From NCBI GenBank assembly GCA_911728435.2, contig OU452203.1, forward strand, positions 12,917,651-12,981,650: a stretch of DNA of 64,000 nucleotides, read 5' to 3'. This DNA is from Apoderus coryli (Eukaryota; Arthropoda; Insecta; Coleoptera; Attelabidae). The first letter of the stretch is position 1. Each line of letters begins with the position of its first letter. Both the position numbers and the translations under genes were made by a program. Under the pieces are notes generated by a model. The model saw nothing but the letters and a program-made list of their open reading frames with translations. It was not told where the DNA came from and did not search any database. This document shows positions 13,537 through 25,379 of this stretch, one piece after another.

Positions 13537-14575
13537 ATGGCATTAGTAAGCACTAATAAAAGAACTCGATTATCAGAAAGCTACTTTGGACAAGTCGTTA
13601 TTGGACCTCCAGGCGCGGGAAAAACAACATACTGTGGTAAAGTGTTGCAGTTTTACAAAGAAAAGTTAAATCGAAAAGTAGAAGTAATTAATTTAGATCC
13701 CGCAAATGATAACATGCGTTATACCCCAAAAATCGATATAATGCAACTAATAACTGTCGCAGATGTTATGAACGATTTAAAATTAGGTCCCAACGGAGCA
13801 CTAATGTATTGCATGGAGTATTTAGAAGAGAATTTCGATTGGTTTTTGAACCAGCTAGTTCAGATAAAAGACAGTTATCTGATTTTTGATATGCCGGGGC
13901 AAGTTGAGTTGTATAGTCATCACGATTCCATTAAGAACGTTTTAGAAAAGTTGGAAAAGTTAAATTATCATTTATGTGCAGTGCATTTAGTTGATTCACA
14001 TTATTGTTCGGATCCGACAAAGTTTATATCAACGTTATTACTGTCGTTAACTACTATGATGCATATAGCATTGCCTCATATAAATGTTTTAAGTAAGGTA
14101 AGTATATAGGTTCAATAAAATATTTAAGAAAGGCTTTGTTTTAGTTTAGCTCATAATTTTTTTCAGGCAGATCTACTCAAGAAAAATGCAGATAAGTTAG
14201 ATTTCCCGATAAATTTTTACACGGATGTCTTAGACCTGGATTATCTCTTAGAACTACTTGATGACAGTCCGTTTACCAAAAAGTACAAGAAACTTAATTC
14301 CGCTCTTATAAGTCTGGTACAAGACTACAGTTTGGTGTCTTTTATACCACTCAATGTGAATTCTGACAAGAGCTTGTTACATTTGAAAAGTGCCGTGGAT
14401 AAAGTAAGAATTATACTTTACAATAACTTCAAGATTATAATGAAATTTTTTGTTTGATAACTAGGCAAATGGATACATTTATGGTAGTGGAGAAGAGAGG
14501 ACGATTCAAGCTTTACTTTCTTGTGCAGTTGGTGCCAGAACTGAATCGGAACTATACGATGCAGATTATATGTAA
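13537..14575 (+). CDS. GPN2: GPN-loop GTPase 2
   Basis: Exons 13537-14097, 14167-14403 and 14465-14575 are all phase 0 with GT-AG introns and give 302 residues; human GPN2 is of similar length. The P-loop GPPGAGKT lies at residues 23-30, the defining Gly-Pro-Asn loop at 84-86 (LGPNGALMYCMEY), and the G3 motif DMPGQVE at 118-124. The G4-like SKAD at about 186-189 spans the first intron. GPN proteins are dimeric cytoplasmic GTPases that help assemble and import RNA polymerases. The start has A at -3 and G at +4. All catalytic motifs look intact. It converges with SEM1: the two stop codons are only ~125 bp apart. Confidence 0.93.
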
Positions 14576-14582
14576 TTTAGAC

Positions 14583-14588
14583 AATAAA
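14583..14588 (+). terminator. Candidate poly(A) signal of GPN2
   Basis: AATAAA lies 7 bases after the GPN2 stop codon. Another AATAAA-containing stretch follows near 14660. Cleavage after either would place the 3' end close to, or overlapping, the 3' end of SEM1 on the other strand. Confidence 0.5.
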
Positions 14589-14700
14589 CACATTTACAAA
14601 ATGAACCAAATGTTTTAATTACCTATTTTTACAGTAAAAATTATAAGTTGCATTAAGCCTAAATAAATCAAAGTAAAAATATTTGACACTAAAATAGATA

Positions 14701-15160
14701 CTATTTCGCAGCTGTCTTTGCTTTCTGCTTTTCTAACTGTGCTCTGAAAAAAAGATGATTCACTATTTTAATTTAAAATTCTAATAGAAAATTATGAATA
14801 TGGTAGGTAAGTATATTACTGCAATTCTGGATCGAATTACAATAAACTGGGGTAACAATAATGTAAAATAATAGAAATATATTATACTGACTCATAGGCT
14901 AAGTACCTTAATTGCTTATTAAAATCATCTTCCACATTGTCGTCTTCCCAATTATCCTCCCAGACACTTATATCCTGATCGTCTTTTTCCTTACCAGTCC
15001 AATCTAAAAATGAATTAAATAATTAACTACATTTTTGCTTAAAACTACAATATCATGCTAAACATAACCTCGAAATACAAATAATACCTTCAACAGGGAA
15101 TTCTTCAAACTCGTCATCTTCTTCAAGTACACCAAGATCTAGTTTTGGTTTCTCCGACAT
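14701..15160 (-). CDS. SEM1: 26S proteasome complex subunit SEM1 (DSS1)
   Basis: Exons, in transcript order, are 15160-15088, 15003-14907 and 14743-14701. GT-AG borders and phases agree and give 70 residues, the same length as human SEM1. The protein is very acidic, with the two conserved tryptophan blocks: [18 protein letters not shown] and [16 protein letters not shown]. It ends in a basic helix ([11 protein letters not shown]). SEM1/DSS1 is a small, largely disordered subunit of the proteasome lid, and also binds BRCA2 and TREX-2. All three exons lie within 460 bp. It sits tail-to-tail with GPN2. Confidence 0.95.
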
Positions 15161-16055
15161 GGTTGGATTGTTATTATCGAAAAGGTTTCAGGAAATTCGA
15201 ATTTTATAGAGAAAAATTGAAAATTCTTTCAAATATAAATATATTCAATTGTATACTTTTGAATGACAGATACTAAACACAAACAGTCGCAGTCGGTCGG
15301 AACAATCGAATCGATATGGAGGTAGTGGTGTAATATAATATATACTATCGAAATGCTTTCGACGTTATAATGTATAATATAAATGTTTAAGGCATTATTA
15401 CAACAATTTTGACACTGACCTATCTTTATTTTCTACATAAATTCATTATCCATCAGTTTTTCATTACTTATTTTATTGCAAAAATTCTATTTTTGATTCA
15501 TAAGGGAAATTAAATACCTATGTTCCTAATGCAAGCTCAGACAAAACTTAACTAACTTTATCTAAACTGGCTCAACTAGAGCTTTTTTAAATTTAATACA
15601 TTTGATGGTATTTATTAGCAATTTTTATCCACCTTTGTTAAACGGCCCTTTAACAATTAAATGAATCGTATATTATCGTCAGTTATGGATAGTCAAATAA
15701 ATAATTTATTGAAAATAAAATATCGATAGTTTACCTCTAGATTGAGGGTAAATCATCTCTTCCACCACAGTAGAACGAACGAATAAGAAGTTACTAAAAT
15801 AATAAGTTGTCACCTCCAGCTTTTCTACATGGCATGACATTGTCGGACAGGAATTGATAGGATAGGCATTTCCTTGAATCTCAGATATTAGTGACTTTCA
15901 CATAAAAGCACGTTCCTTTAAAATTTTGATTAAGTGAGAAATTTAACCTGAAAATGATTTTACAGCAAAGATTATACACAAATCTTTGCTTATAGTTGAT
16001 AATCATTTTGAAGAATTTCATACCTTTTATAACAAAAATGCGAGTGAGGTCAGCA

Positions 16056-16215
16056 GATCAAAACGAGTTTTTTAAAAAAATGTTCACACAACTTTAAACA
16101 AAACAGAATATTATTCACAAAAACACCAAAATGTCTAAGCTCTTACTCGAGGAAGTATAAAATTCTTTCAGTAACAGCTCACAACAATATCGTATAATCA
16201 AATAACGAACGATAA
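16056..16215. repeat. Dispersed repeat, copy 1 (partner at 31712)
   Basis: Begins AGATCAAAACGAGTTTTTTA and carries AAAATGTCTAAGCTCTT and GAGGAAGTATA in the same order and spacing as 31712-31880. The copies differ by small indels. It has no coding content and its family is unknown. Confidence 0.6.
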
Positions 16216-17310
16216 CACTAGATCGATTCCACAAAAAGGAACAGTTACACACTAATCTACGACGATTGTTATTAAAACACATCGATTCGGAAAATAGACA
16301 AATTTGGCCAAATTTTGAAAATTAACAATCGATCTCACAATATTGTATCGATACTTAACATTATCGATGAGTTTATATTTCCAATTATAATAATACAAAT
16401 AATACTGTGAGCTCAAAAGCAATATAACTAGCTAATGCCAGTCAACACCTGTATTTTAACAAAAACATGGTATTTCAGCAATTTCCCAATTATTAATTTC
16501 ATGTAATAAGCATACATAAGACAGGAAACCATTAATATCAATAAACTTATATTTATGTATGGGAAAAAGCAAAGTAAAAAAACTGCTCAATGTAGAGTAT
16601 TAATTAATGCATTACTCTAAATATCGATCGATATATATATATATATATTATGAATGACATCATCAAGTAACAAGGGTAATTCTGCAGGTGCAACTATGAC
16701 CAAACTTTATACCTGGAATGGAGGATATATTATGGATTACACATACGCTCCACCATACAGCGTTGCCAAACTAAAGACTGAAGATAATCGGTAGTGTTTT
16801 TTTACATTGAACTCGATATAATTATCTAAAATATAGAGCTCAGATATACGAAATAATTTCAGTTTATTGTTTTTTTGAACTATTCGAATATTGTAATTTT
16901 TTTTTGTTGAGTTGTAGGTTCGTAAAGTTATTAATTATAAAACGTTCTTTCGTTGCATAATTCGCGTCATCTTTAGGTAACTGCGGACACAAATCAACAT
17001 TTTTTAAGTCAAGATATTTCACTAATAGCCGTTTGCACAAACAGTTTTAGGCAGCACCTAACATTAGGGAAATAATAAACTAGGTATGTATTTTGTTTGC
17101 AATTATTGTTTCCCTTAAGACTAAAGAAATTTTAATTTGTGTCCGTAGGTGCCTTCCATTGACATACTACTTCGATGTTTTATTCGACCTCGCATTTTTG
17201 TGATTTATTGTTACAGGTGACAACACTGCGCATGGTTTTATGCCTCTAGAACGTACATCGCTTTCGCTAGACTGCTCTATTAAATAGAGATTGATAGAGT
17301 ACGATATATT

Positions 17311-17318
17311 TGACGTCA
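17311..17318. promoter_or_regulatory. CRE-like palindrome TGACGTCA upstream of the Ly6-type gene
   Basis: A perfect CREB/ATF consensus 8-mer sits about 240 bp before the start codon at 17551. Position is suitable for a promoter element, but one 8-mer in a long intergenic region can occur by chance. Confidence 0.3.
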
Positions 17319-17550
17319 TTCATTTCAAATAATATGTTGAATACAAAACAAGCAATATCGCATTTCTTGGTTCAGTAGTTCTGCTTTTAAAACATTTATT
17401 AGTTTGTTTATTTTCCTAATATATGAATTTAATTCAATTGTATCTAGTGTAAAACAAGTAGGTAATTATAATTCGTGAACTGTAAAGTTTTAATTTAGCT
17501 ATTTATGTACAAGCTACTAGGTACAAATATTCTAAAAAAATAGAATAAAA

Positions 17551-20500
17551 ATGTCATTTATATCTCGGTTAATATCATTTGAAAGAACAAGTGTTTTTAG
17601 AATTGCACTTTTAGCGATTTTTAGTTCCATTTTAGCGAAATGTAAGTATTACCTATTTAATTTTATATAACAGTAGATTATGTCGTCATGTCTATAAATA
17701 GGGGTAGAAGCCTTAAAACTGTATAAGAATTAATGTTGGTTTACCTTTTTCAAAATCGATTTAACAAGTCACGTTTGAAACTAAAAAAAAGTTATAATAT
17801 GGGGCAAGGTAGTATAAGGTCACAAACAAATAAGTACAACCATAAATATATCCCTTACTTTCTTATAGGAATTAAATATTTTTCTAGGGGTTTTATTAAA
17901 ATTTCTAATTGATACTTGCGTACCTTCCTATGCATAACGTTGCGTTTTTTTGAATCCTTAGCTTCACTTTTATTTTCGCAAAAGACGCTCCTGTTCTCTA
18001 AATCCATTATATTGTCATTAATTTCTTATACAGGGCGGCCTTACAAAGTAGTATATTTCAAAATGTTTACATATTAATAATGCATAATAAAATATAAGAT
18101 AGGAGGTTGTAGACATTCATGCTAAATAAAGAAAATGCAATGTTTTTCGACATATTTTTCGGTACTTTTACATTCCCGCACAGGGAAAGTATTGTGAACG
18201 CGCACAAAAATTTGGAGGAAAGACTGATATATCCATTTTGAAATTCCCTGAGACCATTAAGACCATTTTCAGATGAAAGTCTGTCTGTCTCTGTGTCTGT
18301 GTCTGTATCTATTCTTCCACGACAGCGCCCAAATGTGTTAACCAATTGAGCTAAATTTTGATACCTACAGGAGTTTGGGGCAATCCTAGGATGAACCCGT
18401 TAGTTTTTGGTTGAAATCGCTTAAGCCCTGTGATAGGGGTGGACACAACCGCTAAATTTTCAAATAGCAGTAGGGGGTTGAATTTTTGAATAAAGTAGTT
18501 AGTTTGTTACGTTAGTTTATTGGAAATAATGAAAATAATACAATTATAATAATAATTATTAAAATTCTGTTTCGTTACGCAAGCCATATATTTATATTAT
18601 ATCATGTAGGGAAAGTTTTGGGGCGACACAATCGATTTTTTTTATTTATAAATATATATTAATGAGTTTTTAATTTTGATAGATAAAAGGTTATCATGTT
18701 CATAATAAATAATACATATTCTACAGGGTATCCGGTAAGTTCATGACTCGCGGGTCTATACGGCAAGTCGAGATATCCGTAGTTTGCCATAAAAAAAGTC
18801 CTAAAGTGCCACTTATAACGGAGTATTATAGTAATATATATATATTTTTTTATATAGCCAATAAAGACTCAAAACCATATACATACAATTGAAGATTTAC
18901 ATCATCAGGGAAGTCAGCAACCGATTGCCCACCACACTCGTGTCAAAATTTTGACAGGTGTCATTTTACAGAGTTGAAGACTGATCCAAATGTTTGTAAT
19001 TTGCATATTTGGCATGAAGTAAATACTCACGCAATAATACAAAGTACCAACAAAATCATTTCGTTCGACTGTGTTTTTTGCACTTCTTGCAAAAACACAT
19101 ATACGGTTTATTAGAAAATTTAACCTTGCAAATAATTAGAAATCACAAATCACGGGAGGTTTATGCCCGACGGTGCTCCGCATTTTAGCATTTTCATTCG
19201 TCAAAATACTTTTGGTAATCGATAGGTAGTTCTATTTTATGATCAATTTGGTTGCCAGACATGAATCCAGTGAATTTGGTTTTATGGGGAAGTTTGGAAA
19301 GCAGTGGCGGCTATTCAGGGTGACGTGCTACTTCACCAAAAATAGATAATAACAACATAAAAATATGTACTAATATTTTTCTATTTACAGTCTTTATTTT
19401 TAAAGACAAAATGCATTTTTAAAATTTATGAACATGAACCGCTTGCGCGACAGATTTCTTCCAAACAAAGAATACTACTAATCAAAAATTAACCACTGGC
19501 GCGAGAGGCTTCAGCCTCCAAATTCGGGTGTATTGCAAGCGAAGGACGGACGGAAAAATATCACGAGGCGCGCGCCGACCTGCTTATGTTTACGTTATAT
19601 ATCTCGGTTGCCATGACGACGGCTTATGCGACTCGCGGCAGCTTTTTATTGGTGGAGTGCATTGCATGTGTGCGTGGATATCCTACACTTCCGATTTATA
19701 TTAGAAAAGTTATTTATGTAGTTTTTTTATTATTATTATTATAGTTATTTGGATGGTTTTTGTTTGTGTATTATTCTGTCAAAAAGAGACATGAGTTTTT
19801 TAAGGATAAACTTCTTTTGAACTCAAAATTTTTACATCAGCATGCGTACTCGAAAAACGGACATAACAAAATCGGGAGACAGAAAACAAAATTATATCGT
19901 TGAAAGATAAATGTATTCGATGTTCCGTGTTTTTACTAATGCACCAAAAAGTTCCTTGGAGTACAACGGGATAATATAAAAAAAGGGTTGAGTTTTAGGT
20001 GCTGTTTATAACTTAAATTTTATCTCTTTCTCTTAAGCAATAATCAACCCTTTTAAAAGATCGCCGGTGTAGTAAACGTTGGTTTATGTTAAATTTATGT
20101 TATAGGAAAACACATCAATCTTCAGCTCTGTAAAATGAGATACCTACTAAATATATATATATATGTATATAGTTTTGTGAGTTAGAAGAAATTAGGGTTA
20201 TTTTGAGTTCCCCTATAAGCTCCCAGAGTATACTATACTTACCGGACACCCTATATACCTGGACGATAGACGCGCGAGAACAGTATTTAGGTTAAGGTGA
20301 CATTGTTCATAACTCATAACCTCTTACAATTTGAAAATCTCGAAAATTAAGAACTAAGGTAAGACTAATAATACCTACATGTTTTTTTATAGGTTTGGCA
20401 TTTGACGAACACATTTATCCAAAGAACTCTTCACTTCAATGTTGGGACTGTAATTCCGAGTACGACTACAGATGTGCTGATCCATTTAATAATTACAGTA

Positions 20501-22941
20501 TAGGTATTATAAATTGTAGTGAGGTGAAGGTGCAAGAGCATATAGCAGAAATATTTGGTACATTTGAAGTGCGTCCAAAAGTATGCAGAAAAATCGTCCA
20601 AAGAAGTTAGTATAACTTTAATCTTCTGGGCGACGATTGTCCTCTTTTACTTTCAGATACTAACCTGTTTGACTTTGGTGTTGAACAAATTCACCATAAT
20701 TATGAAATGACATACACAATCTCACACTGCTCACTTTTAATATTTTTAATGGGTTTGTGTTAGATAATTCACACCCAGTTTGTTAAGTCGATAGACAAAT
20801 CGAAGGTCAACAGCATTTATAGGCGGCCCTTAATCATTTTGCAAAACAGCCGCCAAAGCTTGAAGTTAAATCCTTGACAAAGTTGCTTCAGGTACTCTTA
20901 CTAATTAAAGTACCGTTACTTCAAATACTTGTATTTTCGGCAGTTGTATTTGATACTTATAATATTTTTTATCGAGTACTGGTACAGTTGAGTTGACAAA
21001 AAAGTAATTTAAGTAAGTGCTCTGTATATCTACTTGAAATACTAAATATAATTGAAATACCACTGACGGTATTTGAAGTGTCACAAAAGTACTTGGTATA
21101 CCAGAACTAAGTATGTCAAATACTCATGAAGTAATTCAAACGCTTGGAGTACGCGATAGTGACTTACGACAGCGTACACATCGGGGTCTTCTGTTTAAAC
21201 TCGACTATAGTGCCATTTTTAAATACTAAATCGTTTCCTGTTCAGGACAAATTTTAAACGAGTTAGTATTTAAAAATGTACCTGAAGAAGGCAACTGTAC
21301 ATTGCCAAAACGTAGTGGGCTGACATGTGAGAAGAAGAATTGTTTCACTCGCAAATTGTATTTAATTAGAACCGAAGAAAAAATCCTTCATTAAAAATGT
21401 GAAGTTTCGTAACTTCATTGTTACATTTTAAAGCCAATTCAATTCAATTCAATGCGGGGAGCATGCTGCAATATCGAATTTAATGAAAGTGACGATAAAA
21501 ACATTGTTTCTGTTTGTGATTATCAGTTTTCAAATGAATAGATAATATAATAGCACCTTATTATTTACTACAAAAGGCATCCAAACAATGGTGCACATCA
21601 GTGGGCTTCACTAAATAATTTACTGACCTGACTGAATAATTGAAGCCAATCGTCTTGCACGGAGAGATCATAGGACAGAAGCGCGAAGTCAAATATTTCG
21701 GGATTACTCTGGACTTATTTGGAACAAACATGGTGAAACAACAGTCAACGAAGCAACAAAAGTCCTTATGATGTGTAGACATGTGTCAAGCAAAACTGCG
21801 GGTATAACCTAAAATACTGCGATAGATGTACGATTTATCGGGCAATAAATGAGCTAGCAAAAAGTACCACATTTGACAGAGTACAAAGATGCATATGCAA
21901 TGCGTGCAACCTTTAGATGCCAAACGTCATTACGGACCTCACACCTCTGAGAAAGAGCAGCGAATGAAGGAACCTTGGAGTATCTGCGAAGGGAGCTGGA
22001 GAAGGCAGAATAAATAAAGCATTGCAGCTGATCGAAAACATCCCATCTCTAGTGACAAAATACGAAAAATAAATTACTTTGAGAGGAATTTCACCACCAA
22101 GCTAACTAACAGAAGATAATGGGAAGAAAAAGCAGGAAGCTCAAAGAAAGTATAAGATGATTTGCAGACAGCTTCACGGCTAGCAAAGGGACTAGAGCAG
22201 GAGTATCCGGTCCTGGAACGAGATGTGAGAACCTATGACAACCTATACCAGCGTCTTTCAGGTGAAAATGACTCAATTAGAATGTGTACAATTTAACCTG
22301 GATAAGAACTATGTATTCTAATAGTCAGGTAGCCATTCTAACTCAAAAGTGGTAGATGGGAATGCCTAGGCAAACTTAACGCGTTGGGAAGCTTGAGACA
22401 AACTTCAATGACCCGAAGACAAATAGGTTTAAGTCACAGTTGAAGGTTTTAATTTAATATTAACATCGATTTTCAATTAAGATATTTGAAGTCATACTTG
22501 AACAAAAATCAAGTACTTACTAAGTTAACGTACTTGGAAACTTGAAGTATTTTTAAAATTAGATAATACTTGGTACTTTTGTACTTTCGGGTTATTAATA
22601 CGGGAATTGTTACTTGATGTACCTACTATTTTCTAGTACTTGTGGCAACAGTGCTATAAACTTGAAGCTAGCAGCTAGATGCGTCAACTAATTTAGATTT
22701 ATGTTTTTTTCCAGTTCAAAATCGTACCCGAGTGATTCGGGGTTGTGGTTTTTTAGAAGACAAGTACGATAACAAGAAATGCAGTCTGAAAAGTGGAACA
22801 AAAGACATAACAGTGGAATATTGTGCCTGTAACACATCTCTATGCAATTTTGCTCAGAGTTTATCAGATAATCATCAACTTTTTGTTAATTTTATCGTGT
22901 CCATTTTAATGCCGATGTGTCTTCGTTATATTTATATGTAA
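17551..22941 (+). CDS. Ly6/uPAR GPI-anchored protein (crooked/boudin-like family)
   Basis: Exons 17551-17641, 20393-20605 and 22715-22941 join in phase 1 at both introns and give 176 residues. Residues ~14-33 form a signal peptide (IALLAIFSSILAKCLA). The mature part carries the three-finger cysteine pattern: CWDCNSEYDYRCADPF, an NCSEV block, KVCRKIVQ, GCGF, and the closing YCACNTSLCN with the diagnostic CN. A hydrophobic C terminus (LFVNFIVSILMPMCL) fits a GPI-attachment signal. The pattern matches insect Ly6 proteins required for septate junction formation (crooked, crimpled, coiled, boudin). I do not assign an ortholog. N-glycosylation sites are present (NSS, NYS, NCS, NRT, NTS). Intron 1 holds a TIR element and intron 2 a decayed non-LTR element. 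AATAAA lies at 23004-23009. Confidence 0.88.
18720..20258. mobile_element. ~1.5-kb TIR element in intron 1 of the Ly6-type gene
   Basis: The left end contains ACAGGGTATCCGGTAAGT (18723-18740). The right end (20237-20256), reverse-complemented, is ATAGGGTGTCCGGTAAGT, matching 16 of 18 positions. The interior has no intact transposase. It includes a GC-richer patch around 19490-19690 and what may be a nested insertion beginning CAGTGGCGGCTATTCAGGG at about 19303. It looks like a composite, non-autonomous DNA transposon. Confidence 0.6.
21213..21313 (+). repeat. Perfect 16-bp inverted repeat followed by a degenerate hammerhead-like hairpin
   Basis: CATTTTTAAATACTAA near 21213 is exactly mirrored by TTAGTATTTAAAAATG near 21264. 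Immediately downstream, CCTGAAGA is followed by a GGCAA/TTGCC hairpin and AAAACGT. This resembles a hammerhead core with CTGAAGA in place of CTGATGA and AAAAC in place of GAAAC. As it stands it lacks key catalytic bases. Confidence 0.4.
21600..22270 (+). mobile_element. Decayed jockey/R1-like non-LTR reverse transcriptase fragment
   Basis: Shifting frames recall the C-terminal half of a non-LTR polyprotein: KREVKYFGITLDLFGTN (the KYLGVTLD block), a short KATK-like segment, and a PSLVTKYEK-like region. Frames are broken repeatedly by indels and stops. It lies in sense in intron 2 of the Ly6-type gene. Confidence 0.6.
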
Positions 22942-23003
22942 GAAAAATTAGACTAAATTTCTCACTCGAATTTTATTATTAAGCAAGACTGCAAAATTCT
23001 ATG

Positions 23004-23009
23004 AATAAA
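23004..23009 (+). terminator. Candidate poly(A) signal of the Ly6-type gene
   Basis: AATAAA about 60 bases after the stop codon at 22939-22941, in AT-rich 3' sequence. Confidence 0.5.
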
Positions 23010-23399
23010 TTAAATAAGGTTCAGTGTGATCAAATCGGATTAAATTCTTATTTTAGCTTATTTGCGTAGGTTCCTCAGCAGAAAATTCATTGAAACGAGG
23101 GAGTTTACCTTCTCTAACCACGTTAAATGAATTGACAACTGAAGACGAGATTTTGTTGTCATCGGTGTTGCCAGATCATATGATAGTAATTATCGTGCAA
23201 AATATTTCAAAATTTCAAAAAGATTGGGATTGGAAAAATTCGAAGTAGAAAAGAAACTTAAAAAATGTTACATTCCCGGACCAATCACTAAACTTAAACT
23301 ATCATCTGCTCTTAGCTGCATCAAAAATTCACCTCTAATCCCAATAATATATCGTCTTCATCAAACATTGTATATTAATTAATCAGGCTGCTAATTCCA

Positions 23400-23810
23400 T
23401 GCCACCTTGGTGGACTCACTTTTTGTTCGGAGTAAAGCCCCTTCGGTTTGCAGCAAGTCATGAAGATTTAGGCCGGCGGCATAGTTCAGTTTGGCGGAGC
23501 CCCGTCTTAATGACATAGGTAGGGAGGTTCAAAATGAGTGGGTCACTGCGAACACCGAGGGTCTATTGTGGCTCATACCTATTTCTATTTCACCCACCAG
23601 CGCAATCTTCTTAATGAAGTCGATTATTTTGCTGGGTGAGGTTTCTTTTAGACTCGCTGGTAGAAGGCTTACTTCACCAAATATTGCGAATCTAGTTCTA
23701 GCTACAGCTGGGCAAGAACATAGTACATGTTCTGCCGTCTCATCATCCTCCAGGTACAATCGGCACTCGGAATTTTCCATGAAATGATATGACAATGACC
23801 ACAATTCATT
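23400..23810 (-). mobile_element. Non-LTR retrotransposon 3' end (jockey/R1-like, C-terminal zinc knuckle)
   Basis: Minus-strand frame 23804-23529 reads CRLYLEDDETAEHVLCSCPA followed by VARTRFAIFGE. This is the CCHC-like knuckle (CxxC...H...C) and adjoining block found after RNase H in jockey/R1 elements. The stop is followed by a probable 3' UTR reaching about 23400. It is 5' truncated. Confidence 0.75.
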
Positions 23811-24404
23811 GGCCTTTGATTTCTAAGGGTTAATGAACTCCTTCGAATGTACCAACCTTGTATACTTAATGATATAACGTTTTAGTCAAAAGTAAACAAA
23901 TTACGAATATTTTAATTAAATTAGGACTTTTTAAGTTCCTCATTCTTGATTTAGTTGAGGACGAATGCCAATGACATATACTTGGATGCCCAGATATTAT
24001 ACGACGCAGCGTACACTCCCCCGACCACTTGTTATGTAAAGTTTACCAAATCCCTTTAAAGCAAAATTATAAATATTCGTATACTTCGTAGGCATTTTCG
24101 TACAACTAGTATCCTAAATCGTTTTTGAAGCGGTTTATAAACGATAATTATCGTACTTCTGGCAACACTGATTGTTATTGACAAAGACATATATTTTGAC
24201 GTATATAGGTAAAATCAAGTTGCCAAATGATGTGATGTATTATGTGAAATGTCAAAATCTCATCTCTCTCTGTCAATATTGTACATCGTAGCATCTCGTT
24301 ATACATATGTGAATTTATGCATAAATATGCTGAATTAATTCCCTACGTGAATATGACTAATTTGCAACCAACTATCTTCGTAATTTTATGTTGGTTCTAA
24401 AATT

Positions 24405-24942
24405 TATACAACGTGTCCAATAAACGGAGGGCCGGTACTGGGAAAACGTAAGAGATGCATAGTCTGAAGAAAGTTGAGTCCTAATATTTTGATTATTGCG
24501 TATCAAAATACGCAACTTTCTTCTTATGGTTCCTCTTCTGCTTTGCCAGAGCTCTGTACGTACTGACGCTCCTTACATTGGACAAAACATAAGTCTGCTT
24601 CTGCGTACCTAGAACAATCGTTCAACTGTATTATTGATTGTGTCATAATTATACAGTAAGGTCCAAATATTAATTTATTATAGGTATACAGTACAACTAA
24701 TATTGGCCATTTATACTATAGTATACTACATTCATTCTAAAGTAAAAAAAAACCATAAACTTTGCTTCAAACTTAACGTGATTTTGCTAAAGCTGTGAAT
24801 TACTTACTCTTTTAATATTAAATATAACTACCTACATCCCCAATAATTTGAAGTGTGCAGTTACTTTTAGAATTAATTAATGTCAAAAGAGGTAATATAA
24901 TATTTTTTCATCTAAAGTAACTGGACTCTAAAACAACAATAA
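24405..24942. other. Intergenic sequence without recognised gene
   Basis: Contains the complementary pair GAAGAAAGTTG (24474) / CAACTTTCTTC (24512), which could form a hairpin, but no coding exon and no family I recognise. Confidence 0.3.
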
Positions 24943-25378
24943 ATCAATGACAACAAAATGTATGTGGCGACATCTAGTGTGAGCAGGCAATATGCCCGAT
25001 GAAACAAAGTTCATTAAGTCCTATTTTCCAATTGTTTGTTACATAATGACTTTAAGTTATGTTGGAAATTTGCTTCATAATACCATGCTTTCACTAGAAG
25101 GGCCCACCTCCCGCTAGGGAATTCGGGCGTAGGTATCTAGTGTTGGCAATAGGATTTAATGGAGTTGTTACTTCTTGTCCGGCCATCGTTTGTGAACTTT
25201 GTTTCACTGGGCATATTGCCTAGATGTCGCCACATATTGTTGTCATTCGGTATCTCGGTCTATAAGCTCTTCGTAAATGTTGGAAATTTGAATCACATTG
25301 CCTGCCGATTACCACTGATGAGTTGTGAAGCAAATTTCCAACATAACTTAGTATTTTATGTAACGAGCAATTCGTAAA
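24943..25378. repeat. Foldback element, copy 1 of the hammerhead-bearing family (partner at 55008-55905)
   Basis: Two nested inverted-repeat pairs are visible. The outer arms contain ATGTGGCGACATCTA near 24961 and its mirror TAGATGTCGCCACAT near 25221. Other arms are GTTGGAAATTTGCTTCA (25058) and TGAAGCAAATTTCCAAC (25327). The core, from CCTCCCGCTAGGGAATTCGG, matches 55748-55885 almost base for base. A CACTGATGAGTTGTG hammerhead 5' half is present at about 25311. Relative to 55072-55112, about 42 nt between two GTG copies, including GAAAC, are missing. Confidence 0.7.
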
Positions 25379-25379
25379 A

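Larger units (their letters stand above)
15161..17550. other. Intergenic region between SEM1 and the Ly6-type gene
   Basis: Mostly AT-rich and without coding signal. It holds one member of a dispersed repeat (16056-16215), a TA microsatellite near 16630-16650, and presumably the promoters of SEM1 (left) and the Ly6 gene (right). Confidence 0.5.

Noticed and set aside
18067..18345. Frame with Thr-Asp repeats
   Set aside because: Produced by a CTGTCTGTCTCTGTGTCTGTG simple repeat in a likely transposon tail.
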